Both the position numbers and the translations under genes were made by a program. From assembly GCA_913057215.1 (NCBI GenBank), contig CAJXNQ010000019.1, positions 1 through 34,195 on the forward strand: a stretch of DNA of 34,195 nucleotides, written 5' to 3'. Position 1 is the first letter of the stretch; each line of letters begins with the position of its first letter. Of the stretch, positions 1-8,193 are shown piece by piece. This DNA comes from an uncultured Gammaproteobacteria bacterium. GTDB taxonomy: Bacteria > Pseudomonadota > Gammaproteobacteria > Pseudomonadales > Litorivicinaceae. The notes under the pieces were generated by a model. That model searched no databases and had not been told where the DNA came from. It saw only the letters and a program-made list of their open reading frames with translations.

Positions 1-7
1 AAAAAAA

Positions 8-83
8 TGGTGGGTCGTGCGCGATTCGAACGCGCGACCAATTGGTTAAAAGCCAACTGCTCTACCAGCTGAGCTAACGACCC
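8..83 (-). tRNA. tRNA-Lys (anticodon UUU)
   Basis: The minus strand folds into a complete cloverleaf. The acceptor stem GGGTCGT pairs perfectly with ACGACCC, followed by discriminator A and an encoded CCA at 8-10. The D arm reads GCTCAGCTGGTAGAGC. The anticodon stem TTGG/CCAA encloses the loop CTTTTAA, giving anticodon TTT, which decodes lysine AAA/AAG codons. The T arm contains the standard GTTCGAATC. On the minus strand a run of seven T residues follows CCA at the window edge and may be part of the terminator. It follows queC and has its own promoter. A tRNA-Lys after queC also occurs, as I recall, in Pseudomonas. Confidence 0.97.
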
Positions 84-90
84 GCCGACT

Positions 91-106
91 CGGATCAGAA
101 GATCCG
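91..106 (-). other. Hairpin in the tRNA-Lys precursor leader
   Basis: CGGATC and GATCCG form a perfect six-base-pair stem around a four-base loop. It lies between the predicted transcription start near 113 and the mature tRNA 5' end at 83. It would sit in the 5' leader removed by RNase P. Its role is unknown; it could shape the leader or insulate the tRNA from the upstream mRNA. Confidence 0.4.
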
Positions 107-119
107 GGATAGGGCGCGT

Positions 120-147
120 ATGATACCGGCCAACACAGATTCTGCAA
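120..147 (-). promoter_or_regulatory. Probable promoter of tRNA-Lys with GC-rich discriminator
   Basis: On the minus strand a -35 box TTGCAG (142-147) is followed by a 16-base spacer and a -10 box TATCAT (120-125). The bases after the -10 box read ACGCGCCC. A GC-rich discriminator of this kind is typical of stringently controlled stable-RNA promoters in Gammaproteobacteria. The predicted start near 113 leaves about 30 bases before the mature tRNA. The -35 box lies just downstream of the queC stop codon, so the tRNA need not depend on read-through from the long operon. Confidence 0.55.
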
Positions 148-164
148 GTCATGGGCTGACTTTT

Positions 165-869
165 TTAAACTTGTGGAATCACACCGGGTTGATATCGCGT
201 GGGATCCTCAATTTCGGCATCGAAGAAGCCCTGTCTGCGCAAACGACACGCATCACAGACTCCACAGGCCCGACCCAACGAATCGGCCTGATAACAGCTC
301 ACTGTCAGGCTATAATCAACCCCAAGACTCACACCGGCTGCGATAATCTCGGCCTTACTCATGTGCATCAAGGGCGCGTCCACTGTCCAGGATGCACCAC
401 CGTCGACCGCAGTGGTCGCAACATTGGCAAGCTTCTCAAACTGCTCGATGAAGGCAGGTCGACAATCCGGATAGCCAGAATAATCCACAGCATTGGCACC
501 AATCATCAGATGCGTCGCGCCCAAGACCTCGCCATAGCCCATGGCGATCGATAAAAATACGGTATTCCGAGCAGGTACATAGGTTACAGGGATGCCTTCG
601 GCCTGCACGCCAGCGGTTGGCACCTCGATCGCATTTGAGGTCAGTGCCGAGCCACCAATGGCACCGAGATCAAGCTGAATCACCTGATGCGGATGATCGG
701 AATACCGCGAGGCAAGTTCGCGTGCTGCATTGAGCTCTGCCGTATGCCGTTGTCCATAATCAAAGCCAAGCGTAAAACACTCAAGACCCCGTGCTTTAGC
801 CATCATCAAGACGGTTACAGAGTCCAACCCACCAGACAGGAGCACCACGGCTTTATCGGCCTGACTCAT
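165..869 (-). CDS. queC: 7-cyano-7-deazaguanine synthase QueC
   Basis: QueC converts 7-carboxy-7-deazaguanine to preQ0 with ATP and ammonia in the cytoplasm, a step in queuosine synthesis for tRNA. The 234-residue protein has the normal family length. The PP-loop ATP-binding motif SGGLDS is at residues 12-17. The C-terminal zinc site shows cysteines at about 192, 202, 205 and 208, the last three in CGVCDAC. It begins inside the end of queE by an ATGA overlap of four bases, so the enzymes of two consecutive steps are probably translationally coupled. It is the last protein gene before tRNA-Lys. queD and folE are not in the window. Confidence 0.97.
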   Translation of the reverse strand: MSQADKAVVLLSGGLDSVTVLMMAKARGLECFTLGFDYGQRHTAELNAARELASRYSDHPHQVIQLDLGAIGGSALTSNAIEVPTAGVQAEGIPVTYVPARNTVFLSIAMGYGEVLGATHLMIGANAVDYSGYPDCRPAFIEQFEKLANVATTAVDGGASWTVDAPLMHMSKAEIIAAGVSLGVDYSLTVSCYQADSLGRACGVCDACRLRRQGFFDAEIEDPTRYQPGVIPQV

Positions 870-1519
870 CGCCCAGGCTCCTCTCCCCAGATTGCTTTAT
901 GCAACTGGATTTGCAAGCGATACGGATGCTTTGAGTGAATCACATGCTCAGCCAACACACGCACATCCATGGTGTCATGCGCAGGTGATAACCACACGTC
1001 TCCAATCTCACCAAGCTGTGGATATTGATCCATCGTCAAATCGATCCAATCCAGATCTTGCGTATCGGTCACCACCACCTTGATTTGATCTTTTGCAGCC
1101 AGATGCACGAGATTCTCAAACCGGTTTTTTGAGACTTCACCAGAACCGGGCGTTTTTAAATCCATCACGATGGAGACGCGAGGATCCACCGCCTTCACAT
1201 CCATGGCGCCAGAGGTCTCAAGTGAGACTGAAAATCCGGCATCACAGAGCTTGGCCAGAAGATGGATGCAATCAGGCTGTGCCAGGGGCTCTCCACCAGT
1301 CACGCACACGCGTCGGGGCCCTCGATCAATGCAGGTCTGCACCAACGTATCGACAGACATCTGCTCGCCGCCTGTAAAGGCGTACTCACTGTCACAATAG
1401 ACACACCTCAATGGACAGCCGGTCAATCGAATGAAAGTGGTTGGATACCCCGCATCACGGGCCTCACCTTGCACACTGGTAAAGATCTCCGTGATACGAA
1501 GTGAAATCGGCACTGTCAC
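866..1519 (-). CDS. queE: 7-carboxy-7-deazaguanine synthase QueE (radical SAM)
   Basis: QueE is a radical S-adenosylmethionine enzyme that contracts the ring of 6-carboxy-tetrahydropterin to 7-carboxy-7-deazaguanine. The cluster-binding motif CPLRCVYC is at residues 35-42 (C-x3-C-x2-C), preceded by FTSVQGE, which matches the family N terminus. VTGGEP follows, the usual SAM-contacting GGE segment. The GTG at 1519 is chosen because a GAGGG-like ribosome-binding sequence lies about seven bases upstream, it is ten bases after the cpoB stop, and it starts close to the family N terminus. The frame stays open to 1576 but that extension lies inside cpoB. A GTG two codons later (1513) is also possible. 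Length from 1519 is 217 residues. Confidence 0.93.
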   Translation of the reverse strand: MTVPISLRITEIFTSVQGEARDAGYPTTFIRLTGCPLRCVYCDSEYAFTGGEQMSVDTLVQTCIDRGPRRVCVTGGEPLAQPDCIHLLAKLCDAGFSVSLETSGAMDVKAVDPRVSIVMDLKTPGSGEVSKNRFENLVHLAAKDQIKVVVTDTQDLDWIDLTMDQYPQLGEIGDVWLSPAHDTMDVRVLAEHVIHSKHPYRLQIQLHKAIWGEEPGR

Positions 1520-1529
1520 ACCAGAGCCC

Positions 1530-2273
1530 TCAGTTGGCGGTTTCGAGTTCGCGTTTCGCCAAATCAGCCTCAACACTCTCAGGTGCTTCGGTGATGACTT
1601 CCTCTAGGATCTTTTGTCCTTCAATCACCTGCTGATTTTTGATCAACAGCTTGCCGAGCTTAATCTTCACCTGCAAGATTCTGCGATAATCAGGCGCGAT
1701 CAGGGTCAAGGCCTTGAATTCCTCAATCGCTTCAACATCGCGACCTAAGACATCAAAGACTTGACCGCGCCAAAATTTGGCATCGAGTACAAGCTCACTC
1801 TCCGGATAAGTCCGCGTAAAGGACTCCATCGCGACCAACGCATCTTCAAACTGACGCTCGCGGATGAGCTGAAACGCTGTGTCGTAAGCCTCTTGATCAG
1901 AAACCTCAGGCACACTGGGTTGGCTGGTTTGACTTGTGCCCTCAGCCCCACTGACACCATCGGGCGTGTCTAATCTCTGGGAGTCAGTCGCTGACGCGAC
2001 GGGGCGCTCTTTTTGCACACGCACGAGCTCACCCAGTCGTTCATCCAAATCGAGATATCGATCTTTTTGATCAGAGCTCATTTCCGTGATTTGAAATGAC
2101 AACTCTTCAAGAAGTCCACGCAGTTGTTGTGTTTCTTGGCGCAACTGTTCAATCTGCAACAGTAATTCCGCCTGAGATTGCCTCAGACTGTTGGCGTCAA
2201 ACTCTTGTGCGTTGGACACAAAAGACGCCGCAGCCAATACAACTGCGGCGCCCGTCGTCACATATCGATGCAT
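1530..2273 (-). CDS. cpoB: Cell division coordinator CpoB (YbgF), TPR protein
   Basis: CpoB is a periplasmic protein that in E. coli links Tol-Pal action to PBP1B/LpoB peptidoglycan synthesis during division. The 247-residue protein starts with a signal peptide (residues 1-22, cleavage after SNA). A heptad-like coiled coil rich in Q, L and E follows at about 28-90, then a low-complexity S/T/P linker. Tetratricopeptide-type repeats fill about 128-247, where YDTAFQLIRERQFEDAL and the FWRGQVFDVLGRDVEAI repeat have the usual spacing. This coiled-coil plus TPR layout is the family architecture. It starts three bases after the pal stop, completing the tol-pal operon. Confidence 0.95.
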   Translation of the reverse strand: MHRYVTTGAAVVLAAASFVSNAQEFDANSLRQSQAELLLQIEQLRQETQQLRGLLEELSFQITEMSSDQKDRYLDLDERLGELVRVQKERPVASATDSQRLDTPDGVSGAEGTSQTSQPSVPEVSDQEAYDTAFQLIRERQFEDALVAMESFTRTYPESELVLDAKFWRGQVFDVLGRDVEAIEEFKALTLIAPDYRRILQVKIKLGKLLIKNQQVIEGQKILEEVITEAPESVEADLAKRELETAN

Positions 2274-2276
2274 TGT

Positions 2277-2810
2277 TTACTGGTAAATCAGCTCAACGCG
2301 ACGGTTACGTGACCAGCCCGAATCATCACGAACCAGCGACAGTGGACGCTCTTCACCATAGCTCACAGTCTCAATCTGTGAGCGGTTGACGCCCTGGATC
2401 ACAAGGTAGCGAGCCACGGCATTCGAACGACGCTCACCCAAGGCTAAGTTGTATGCCCGTGTACCACGCTCATCCGCATGTCCTTCCAAGCGGACTTTTG
2501 CGTTGCGATCTGCTGCCAAGAACTTCGCATGCGCGTCCAAATCATCCAGTGCGTCTTGGCTTAGATCTGACTTATCGAATTCAAAAAAGAACAGCGTGTC
2601 TGCTGCCATCGCCTCTGATTTCAGCTGTTCAGCAGTTACACGTGCTGCGTCAGCTGCAGAGGATGCTTGTGTAGAAGCCGTAGTCGATTCGCCGGCTGTT
2701 GCAACTGACGCCTCAGATGCCGCTTCTTCATTCACCTGCCCGGCACAACCTGCAAGCACTGCTAGTACCCCTGCAATTCCCGCAATCTTGGCTTGCTTCA
2801 ACATATTCAT
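2277..2810 (-). CDS. pal: Peptidoglycan-associated lipoprotein Pal
   Basis: Pal is an outer-membrane lipoprotein that binds peptidoglycan and is positioned by Tol proteins at the division site. The start at 2810 is chosen because AGGGG lies seven bases upstream and the product opens directly with a lipoprotein signal. The lipobox LAGC puts the lipidated cysteine at residue 22. A Ser/Thr/Ala-rich tether runs to about residue 70. The C-terminal OmpA-like domain has FEFDKSDLS, the hallmark EGHADERGT, and LGERRSNAV, which contact diaminopimelate in the family. Length is 177 residues. An ATG six bases later (2804) is the alternative start. The 41-base gap from tolB is AT-rich and holds no clear terminator. 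Confidence 0.97.
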   Translation of the reverse strand: MNMLKQAKIAGIAGVLAVLAGCAGQVNEEAASEASVATAGESTTASTQASSAADAARVTAEQLKSEAMAADTLFFFEFDKSDLSQDALDDLDAHAKFLAADRNAKVRLEGHADERGTRAYNLALGERRSNAVARYLVIQGVNRSQIETVSYGEERPLSLVRDDSGWSRNRRVELIYQ

Positions 2811-2851
2811 TCCGTCACCCCTGTATTGGACATCAATGATCATTCAAAATT

Positions 2852-4138
2852 TTAATTAAAAAATGGGCTCCACGCAGGCTCCCGCACACTTTCAGTGACA
2901 GAAGGTAACCGAACTCGCACCCTGCCGTCCATTGAAACGAGCCCTAAAAGGCCTCGTCCCTCATCTGACGTGGCATAAATTAGCATAGTTCCGTTCGGTG
3001 CAACACTTGGTGACTCATCCAAATCTGTTTCTGTCAGGATCTGCATTTCTCGAGTTTCGAGGTTCATCCGCGCAATATGGAATCGATTGTTGGTTCGATG
3101 TACAAACACGATACTCTCGCCGTCAGGAGTAAAGGCCCCATTGGAATTGTAATCCCCATCAAAGGTCACACGTTTCACGGATTGATCGGCCACATTGAGC
3201 ATGTAAAGCTGTGGCTTACCGCCTCGGCTCGACGTGAATAAGATGGATCGGCCATCTGGAGACCAACTGGCTTCAGTGTCAATCGCAAAGTGATTGGTCA
3301 TCCGCTCGAGCTCGCCGGTTCTCAAGTTCGCAACATACAACTCCGGATTTCCATCCTTAGACAGAGTCATCACAAGCTTCCGACCGTCGGGACTGAATGC
3401 AGGCGCACTGTTCAATCCTGAAAAACTGGTGACCTGCTGCACTTCGCCCGTGGCGAGCGTTTGTACATAGATGCCGGCGCGTTTACCTCGAAAACTCATG
3501 TAGGCGACCCGTGAACCATCGGGTGACCATGCAGGCGACAAGATCGGCTCAGAGGATTGGAATACAGTCCGCGGTCGCCCTCCGTCCGCATCGGACAGAA
3601 TTAACTTAAAGGTCTGATCTTTTTCACTGCGCCGCTCAGCAGACACGTACAAAAGGCGAGTCGAGAAGAATCCCTTTAAGCCAGTCAGTGCCTCATAAAT
3701 CCGATCCGAAACGTAGTGTCCGATGTCCCGAAGCGTGTCTGGAGCACCGGGTACGCGCTCTTCAAACAACAAGCGCTCCCCATACACGTCATGAAGCCCG
3801 TAGCGAACGACCAGCTCATTGCCCTCTTTGACGACCGAGCCAATGACTGTGTATTCGGAGTCAATGGCACGCCAATCACGATAAAATACGGTGTCATCAG
3901 GGCCAGGCAGAGACAGCATGGTGTCACGACGCACCCGAATAAATTGCCCCGAACGCTCGAGATTGGACTCAATCAATCGCGCCAAATCCACATCAAACGC
4001 ACCACCTCCGGTCACCTGAAACGGGACCACTGCGATTTTGATCGGATTCTCAGCACCACGAGTGATCTCAATGACCAACTCAGCACGCGCAGGCAGTGCT
4101 ACAAAAAACGCCAAAACCAGCCACATTAGGGGTCGCAT
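2852..4138 (-). CDS. tolB: Tol-Pal system periplasmic protein TolB
   Basis: TolB is the periplasmic partner of Pal and TolA. The 428-residue protein has a signal peptide (residues 1-19, cleavage after ARA). An N-terminal alpha/beta domain (about 25-150) is followed by a six-bladed beta-propeller whose blades repeat the signature SPDG followed by hydrophobic strands: SPDGSRVAYMS, SPDGRKLVMT, SPDGRSILFTS, TPDGESIVFV. Length and layout match E. coli TolB (430 residues). The start codon shares one base with the tolA stop (TAATG), indicating coupling. Nothing looks truncated. Confidence 0.97.
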   Translation of the reverse strand: MRPLMWLVLAFFVALPARAELVIEITRGAENPIKIAVVPFQVTGGGAFDVDLARLIESNLERSGQFIRVRRDTMLSLPGPDDTVFYRDWRAIDSEYTVIGSVVKEGNELVVRYGLHDVYGERLLFEERVPGAPDTLRDIGHYVSDRIYEALTGLKGFFSTRLLYVSAERRSEKDQTFKLILSDADGGRPRTVFQSSEPILSPAWSPDGSRVAYMSFRGKRAGIYVQTLATGEVQQVTSFSGLNSAPAFSPDGRKLVMTLSKDGNPELYVANLRTGELERMTNHFAIDTEASWSPDGRSILFTSSRGGKPQLYMLNVADQSVKRVTFDGDYNSNGAFTPDGESIVFVHRTNNRFHIARMNLETREMQILTETDLDESPSVAPNGTMLIYATSDEGRGLLGLVSMDGRVRVRLPSVTESVREPAWSPFFN

Positions 4139-5076
4139 TAATCCTCCGGTCTGAACTTCACAGTCAGTGTTCTAAATTTTTCTTCAAAGGTCCGCGCATC
4201 AAACTGCTTCACCTCGTCAAAAGGTGCAGCACGTTGCACAGCTCTTAAACCCGATTGATCAAACAATACATCACCACTGCTTTGAACAATACGAACATCC
4301 ACGAGTTCTCCATTCGAAGCCAGTGACATGCGCAAATACACCTCAAGCCCGCCCTGGAAAGATACCGGTCGACGCCAAGAACGCGTGATACGCGTGGTCA
4401 TTGCATCCAATACATTCGCAGCTGCTTTTTCGCTGGCCAGTGCATTCAATACAGCAAGTTCCTCGGCTTCTTTATCGGCCTCTAAATCTTCAAGCGCTCG
4501 TGCCTCAGCCTCTGCACGCTCAAATGCTTCTTCAATGGCACGCGCTTTTTCCTGCTCAGCGGCTTGAGCCGCTGCCTCGGCTTCCGCCTGCGCTTTGGCT
4601 TCAGCTTCGGCCCGTGCTTTCGCTTCTGCCTCTTCACGCGCCCTGGCATCTGCCGCCGCTTTCGCTTCTGCCGCCGCTTTCGCTTCTGCCGCCGCTTTGG
4701 CCTCCGCCTCTTCTCGTGCTTTCGCTTCTGCCCGGGCTTTTGCCTCCGCTTCGGCCTGTGCTTTCGCCGCGGCCTCTGCTTCGGCCTCACGCTGTTTTAA
4801 AAGCTCAGCTTGACGCTTCTTTTCTGCCTCTTCCTCGCGTTGTCGTTCAAGCTCGCGCTGACGTTCCGCCTCAGCAGCCGCCTGCTGCCTCGCTTTTGTT
4901 TGCGCCGCTTCACTCGGTGCAAAGGTCAACTCGGTGGCCTGAATGACCACAACCTGTGGTGGGGTGATTGTTCTGGCCTCTGGAGATACAGCAACAAAAA
5001 AAGATGACAGGATGATGATGTGCAGCACCAACGCCAGCACAAAGGGACGAACAATACTCTCGCCCCGCCGATCCAT
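4138..5076 (-). CDS. tolA: Tol-Pal system protein TolA
   Basis: TolA spans the periplasm from the inner-membrane TolQR motor to Pal and TolB at the outer membrane. Residues about 10-30 form a single membrane anchor (FVLALVLHIIILSSFFVAV). Residues about 60-215 are a long helical rod made almost entirely of A, E, K, R and Q, with repeats such as AEAKAA and ARAEAEAKA. The last 90 residues (from about 222) form the globular domain III with VYLRMSLASNGELVDVRIVQ and the SGDVLFDQSGLRAVQRA helix, a TonB-like fold in known TolA. Length is 312 residues against 421 in E. coli, so the rod is shorter. It overlaps tolR by one base (TGATG). The rod contains an 18-base tandem DNA repeat. Confidence 0.96.
   Translation of the reverse strand: MDRRGESIVRPFVLALVLHIIILSSFFVAVSPEARTITPPQVVVIQATELTFAPSEAAQTKARQQAAAEAERQRELERQREEEAEKKRQAELLKQREAEAEAAAKAQAEAEAKARAEAKAREEAEAKAAAEAKAAAEAKAAADARAREEAEAKARAEAEAKAQAEAEAAAQAAEQEKARAIEEAFERAEAEARALEDLEADKEAEELAVLNALASEKAAANVLDAMTTRITRSWRRPVSFQGGLEVYLRMSLASNGELVDVRIVQSSGDVLFDQSGLRAVQRAAPFDEVKQFDARTFEEKFRTLTVKFRPED
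4649..4702. repeat. 18-base tandem repeat inside the tolA rod
   Basis: Three adjacent 18-base units begin at 4649, 4667 and 4685. The first two are identical on the plus strand (tctgccgccgctttcgct) and the third differs only at its end (ttggcc). They encode the AEAKAA-type hexapeptide of TolA. The unit is a multiple of three, so copy gain or loss would keep the frame and change rod length. Confidence 0.75.
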
Positions 5077-5504
5077 CAGGGTGTCTCCGCCACGAGTCCA
5101 ATGGAGGTCACACCGACCTCTTGCAACGCACCCATGACCTCCATCACCGTGCCGTAATTCAACGTCGTATCACCACGCAACTGCACCGGCGTCCGCGGCT
5201 TGGCCGCCAACACTTTCATCACACGGTCTTTCACAGTACCTAAATTCACCGGCGTTTCACCATCGCCACCGACGTTAATAAAGAGCTGACCCGCATCGTT
5301 CATCGAAATCACCAAGGGCTCTTCGTCAGCCTCACTCGGCAATGGCTCAGTTGCAGCCTCTGGCAGGTTGATCGGGACGCCCGGCGTCAGCATGGGTGCG
5401 GTGACCATGAAAATCACCAACAGCACCAACATCACGTCGATGTATGGAACCACATTAATCTCTGAGACCAGGCGGCCTTTATTTCTTCGCCTCGAACGTG
5501 GCAT
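5076..5504 (-). CDS. tolR: Tol-Pal system protein TolR
   Basis: TolR is an ExbD/TolR-family inner-membrane protein that with TolQ forms the proton-driven motor acting on TolA. One membrane helix near the N terminus reads VPYIDVMLVLLVIFMVTAP, with the proton-relay aspartate at residue 23, the same number as in E. coli. The rest is a periplasmic domain ending in VQLRGDTTLNYGTVMEVM and GLVAETP. The ATG at 5504 is chosen over the GTG at 5507 because a GAGG sequence lies six bases upstream of it and it forms a TGATG overlap with the tolQ stop. Length is 142 residues, the normal family size. Confidence 0.97.
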   Translation of the reverse strand: MPRSRRRNKGRLVSEINVVPYIDVMLVLLVIFMVTAPMLTPGVPINLPEAATEPLPSEADEEPLVISMNDAGQLFINVGGDGETPVNLGTVKDRVMKVLAAKPRTPVQLRGDTTLNYGTVMEVMGALQEVGVTSIGLVAETP

Positions 5505-6184
5505 CACTCGCCTCGCTGATGCACACGCCGGTGCAAAATCGCAGCAAATTCGTCCGCAAAATTCTCGTAGGTCACAGCCAAACTATCGACCTTGGCATTG
5601 AAGCGGTTGTAGGCAATCACCGCTGGAATCGCTGCAAACAGACCGATTGCGGTGGCGATCAAGGCCTCCGAGATCCCAGGCGCCACTGTGGCCAGCGTCG
5701 CTTGTTTGGCCGCCGCCAAGCCTCGGAACGAATTCATGATGCCCCACACGGTCCCAAACAGGCCCACATACGGACTGATCGAACCCACAGTGGCCAAAAA
5801 TGGCAAATGCGCCTCGAGCCGTTCTTCTTCTCGCGCACGGGCCACGCGCATCGCCCGATGCACGCCTTCCATGACCGCATCGGGGTCTGAGCGCACATCC
5901 TGTCGGAGACGCGTAAACTCTTGGAAACCGGCTTTAAACACGGCCTCTAAGCCGATCACATTGGGTGCATTGGCAACCTGTTTGTACAGACTGACGAGCT
6001 CCGCACCACTCCAAAAGGTGTCCTCAAACATCCGCGCGTGTTTTTGTGCGCGCGACAACACACGGGCACGCTGAAAAATGACGACCCAAGAGAAGACCGA
6101 CGCCAACACCAGCGAGGCCATCACCAGTTGCACCACAGGGCCGGCTTTTAAAACAAGGCTTAGAATCGACAGTTCTTCAGTCAT
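5504..6184 (-). CDS. tolQ: Tol-Pal system protein TolQ
   Basis: TolQ is the MotA/TolQ/ExbB-type stator of the Tol motor in the inner membrane. The 226-residue protein has three hydrophobic helices: near residues 15-38, then VGSISPYVGLFGTVWGIMNSF, and finally ISEALIATAIGLFAAIPAV. The polar threonines in the last two helices are those that line the ion path in the family. A large cytoplasmic loop of about 90 residues with VMEGVHRAMRVAR lies between helices 1 and 2. It overlaps the end of ybgC by eight bases. Confidence 0.97.
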   Translation of the reverse strand: MTEELSILSLVLKAGPVVQLVMASLVLASVFSWVVIFQRARVLSRAQKHARMFEDTFWSGAELVSLYKQVANAPNVIGLEAVFKAGFQEFTRLRQDVRSDPDAVMEGVHRAMRVARAREEERLEAHLPFLATVGSISPYVGLFGTVWGIMNSFRGLAAAKQATLATVAPGISEALIATAIGLFAAIPAVIAYNRFNAKVDSLAVTYENFADEFAAILHRRVHQRGE

Positions 6185-6593
6185 CGGTGTTCTCTACTCG
6201 AGGTTTCAGTTGTTGCAATTGCCACGCGGACATCGCTTTCGGCTTTAAAGTATCCATACTGACGCTTGCAACTTCCACCTCTGCGTGCACAAGTTGAGTG
6301 CCATCTGATAAACACGCGCGCTGCTCAAAGATGACACGCGCCCTTGAGCACTGTTTCACGGCACAGGATATCTGTAATACGTCATCAAGACGCGCAGGCC
6401 TTTGATAATCAACGGCCACACGGCGCACCACAAAAATCTGCCCACTCTGCATGGTCTCAGACTGTGTAATCCCGCATGCGCGCAGAAAATCAGTCCGTGC
6501 GCGCTCGAAAAACTTCAAATAATTGGCGTAGAACACGATGCCGCCGGCATCCGTATCTTCGATATACACACGCACCGGAATCTCAAAGGCCAT
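6177..6593 (-). CDS. ybgC: Tol-associated acyl-CoA thioesterase YbgC
   Basis: YbgC is a hot-dog-fold acyl-CoA thioesterase found at the head of most tol-pal clusters; in E. coli it binds acyl carrier protein and phospholipid synthesis enzymes. The 138-residue protein contains the 4-hydroxybenzoyl-CoA thioesterase-type motif EDTDAGGIVFYANYLKFFER, with the catalytic aspartate at about residue 15. The last part, LKPKAMSAWQLQQLKP, resembles the usual C-terminal helix. The start shares one base with the ruvB stop (TGATG). Its true substrate is unknown from sequence alone. Confidence 0.95.
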   Translation of the reverse strand: MAFEIPVRVYIEDTDAGGIVFYANYLKFFERARTDFLRACGITQSETMQSGQIFVVRRVAVDYQRPARLDDVLQISCAVKQCSRARVIFEQRACLSDGTQLVHAEVEVASVSMDTLKPKAMSAWQLQQLKPRVENTDD

Positions 6594-7609
6594 CAGCGCT
6601 CCGAAAACAGATCATCCGAGCCTGCCAAGCCAACCACGCGATATCCAGCCTCAGTCAATGTTCGACCGCGTGGAGTCCGATGCAGATACCCTTGCTGAAT
6701 CAAATAGGGCTCAATCACCTCTTCAAGCGTTCCACGCTCCTCACCCAAAGACGTCGCAAGCGACTCGATGCCCACGGGCCCGCCGTCAAAATGATTGGCA
6801 AGGACACTCAAGAGTTTACGGTCCATTTGATCAAACCCACGCGCATCCACATGCAGCAGATTGAGTGCATCATTGGCGACGTCTTGGGTGATCACGCCAT
6901 TGGCTCGGACCTCTGCAAAATCCCGCACACGGCGCAGCAAACGATTGGCAATCCGAGGCGTTCCACGGGCTCGACGTGCAATCTCTTCAGCGCCGGCTGC
7001 CTCAGCCTCAATCCCCAATAATGCGGCAGAGCGCGTCACAATCTGAGTCAGGTCAGACACCGCATAAAACTCCAAACGTTGCACGATGCCAAATCGATCA
7101 CGCAAGGGACTGGTCAAAAGACCCGCACGCGTGGTCGCACCGATTAAGGTAAACGGCGGGAGATCGAGCTTAATCGAGCGCGCCGCGGGGCCCTCCCCGA
7201 TCATAATATCGAGTTGGTAATCTTCCATGGCGGGATACAAGATTTCTTCGATTGCAGATGACAAGCGATGAATCTCATCGATAAAGAGCACATCACCCGC
7301 TTCGAGATTGGTCAAAATCGCCGCGAGATCGCCCGCGCGCTCAAGCACAGGGCCCGAGGTCGATTTCAGGGTCGACCCCATTTCATGTGCAACGATATTG
7401 GCCAGGGTGGTTTTCCCAAGACCCGGCGGCCCAAAAATCAGCGTGTGGTCCAGAGGCTCATGACGGCCGCGGGCAGCATCCACAAACAACTGCATCTGAT
7501 CTCGGACCTTCGGTTGACCTTCATAATCCGCCAGGGTTTTCGGGCGGACTGCCCGCTCGATGCGTTGGTCTTCCGGTCGGCCGTCACCCTCAATCAAGCG
7601 TTCGCTCAT
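6593..7609 (-). CDS. ruvB: Holliday junction branch migration helicase RuvB
   Basis: RuvB is the hexameric AAA+ motor that drives branch migration of Holliday junctions together with RuvA. The 338-residue protein has Walker [10 protein letters not shown] at residues 60-68, Walker [10 protein letters not shown] at about 108-116, sensor 1 in [13 protein letters not shown], the arginine finger region LRDRFGI, and a C-terminal winged helix ([20 protein letters not shown]). Length is typical. It overlaps ruvA by one base (TGATG), and ruvC, ruvA and ruvB follow in the usual order. Confidence 0.98.
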   Translation of the reverse strand: MSERLIEGDGRPEDQRIERAVRPKTLADYEGQPKVRDQMQLFVDAARGRHEPLDHTLIFGPPGLGKTTLANIVAHEMGSTLKSTSGPVLERAGDLAAILTNLEAGDVLFIDEIHRLSSAIEEILYPAMEDYQLDIMIGEGPAARSIKLDLPPFTLIGATTRAGLLTSPLRDRFGIVQRLEFYAVSDLTQIVTRSAALLGIEAEAAGAEEIARRARGTPRIANRLLRRVRDFAEVRANGVITQDVANDALNLLHVDARGFDQMDRKLLSVLANHFDGGPVGIESLATSLGEERGTLEEVIEPYLIQQGYLHRTPRGRTLTEAGYRVVGLAGSDDLFSER

Positions 7610-8193
7610 CAGTGCCTCAACATGGATTGCAAACTGGCTCGAATCAGGCTTTCAGGCGTCGCACCTGAATCAGCAGGCAACTGATTCACCGCCTTTCGGG
7701 CATCGGATTCTTTATAGCCCAATGCGACCAAACCAAGAATCGCATCTTCAACCGGAGAATCCAGATCAGACGTGTGCGTCTGCGAGGGATCTGTCGCCAA
7801 CTTATCACGCAATTCAACGATCAACCGCTCGGCCGTTTTCTTGCCGATGCCAGGCAACTTCGTCAAGGTCGCGACATCATCGCGTGAGACAGCATCGGCA
7901 AGCGCGTTTCCGGACAGGCCCGATAAAATCGCAATTGCCAGTTTCGGCCCCACCCCGGAAATCCGAATCAACACACGAAATGATGCACGATCCTCGGCAC
8001 GCAAAAAGCCATAGAGCAGTTGTGCATCTTCACGGACCACGAAATGCGTGAGAAGCGTCACCTCCTGTCCAACGGCAGGCAGCTCACACAAGGTTGAGAT
8101 CGGGCATTCGATTTCATATCCCACCCCTTGCACATCCAAATTGAGCCAGGGGGGATCAATACTTAAAATACGGCCTCTGAGCTGCCCGATCAT
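7609..8193 (-). CDS. ruvA: Holliday junction DNA-binding protein RuvA
   Basis: RuvA is the tetrameric junction-binding subunit that loads RuvB. The 194-residue protein has an N-terminal OB-fold starting MIGQLRGRI and two helix-hairpin-helix motifs: [16 protein letters not shown] at about residues 74-89 and [16 protein letters not shown] at about 109-124. A flexible acidic linker leads to a C-terminal three-helix domain ([20 protein letters not shown]) that contacts RuvB. The first bases overlap ruvC by ATGA. Confidence 0.98.
   Translation of the reverse strand: MIGQLRGRILSIDPPWLNLDVQGVGYEIECPISTLCELPAVGQEVTLLTHFVVREDAQLLYGFLRAEDRASFRVLIRISGVGPKLAIAILSGLSGNALADAVSRDDVATLTKLPGIGKKTAERLIVELRDKLATDPSQTHTSDLDSPVEDAILGLVALGYKESDARKAVNQLPADSGATPESLIRASLQSMLRH

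Noticed and set aside
146-166. A six-base-pair hairpin followed by six T residues on the plus strand, resembling an intrinsic terminator
   Set aside because: No plus-strand gene ends here. On the minus strand, the direction of queC, the T run precedes the stem as A residues, so it cannot terminate queC. It also overlaps the tRNA -35 box.
120-554. A 144-codon plus-strand open frame opposite queC
   Set aside because: It is antisense to a well-supported gene, without recognisable motifs, and begins inside the tRNA promoter region.
1520-1576. Upstream extension of queE to 1576
   Set aside because: The extra 19 residues lie within cpoB, lack family similarity, and a better start with a ribosome-binding sequence exists at 1519.
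4401-4946. A 181-codon plus-strand open frame opposite tolA, rich in leucine and proline
   Set aside because: It is the antisense shadow of the low-complexity Ala/Glu/Lys rod of TolA. Several frames stay open there because of the biased composition, and there is no ribosome-binding site or family similarity.
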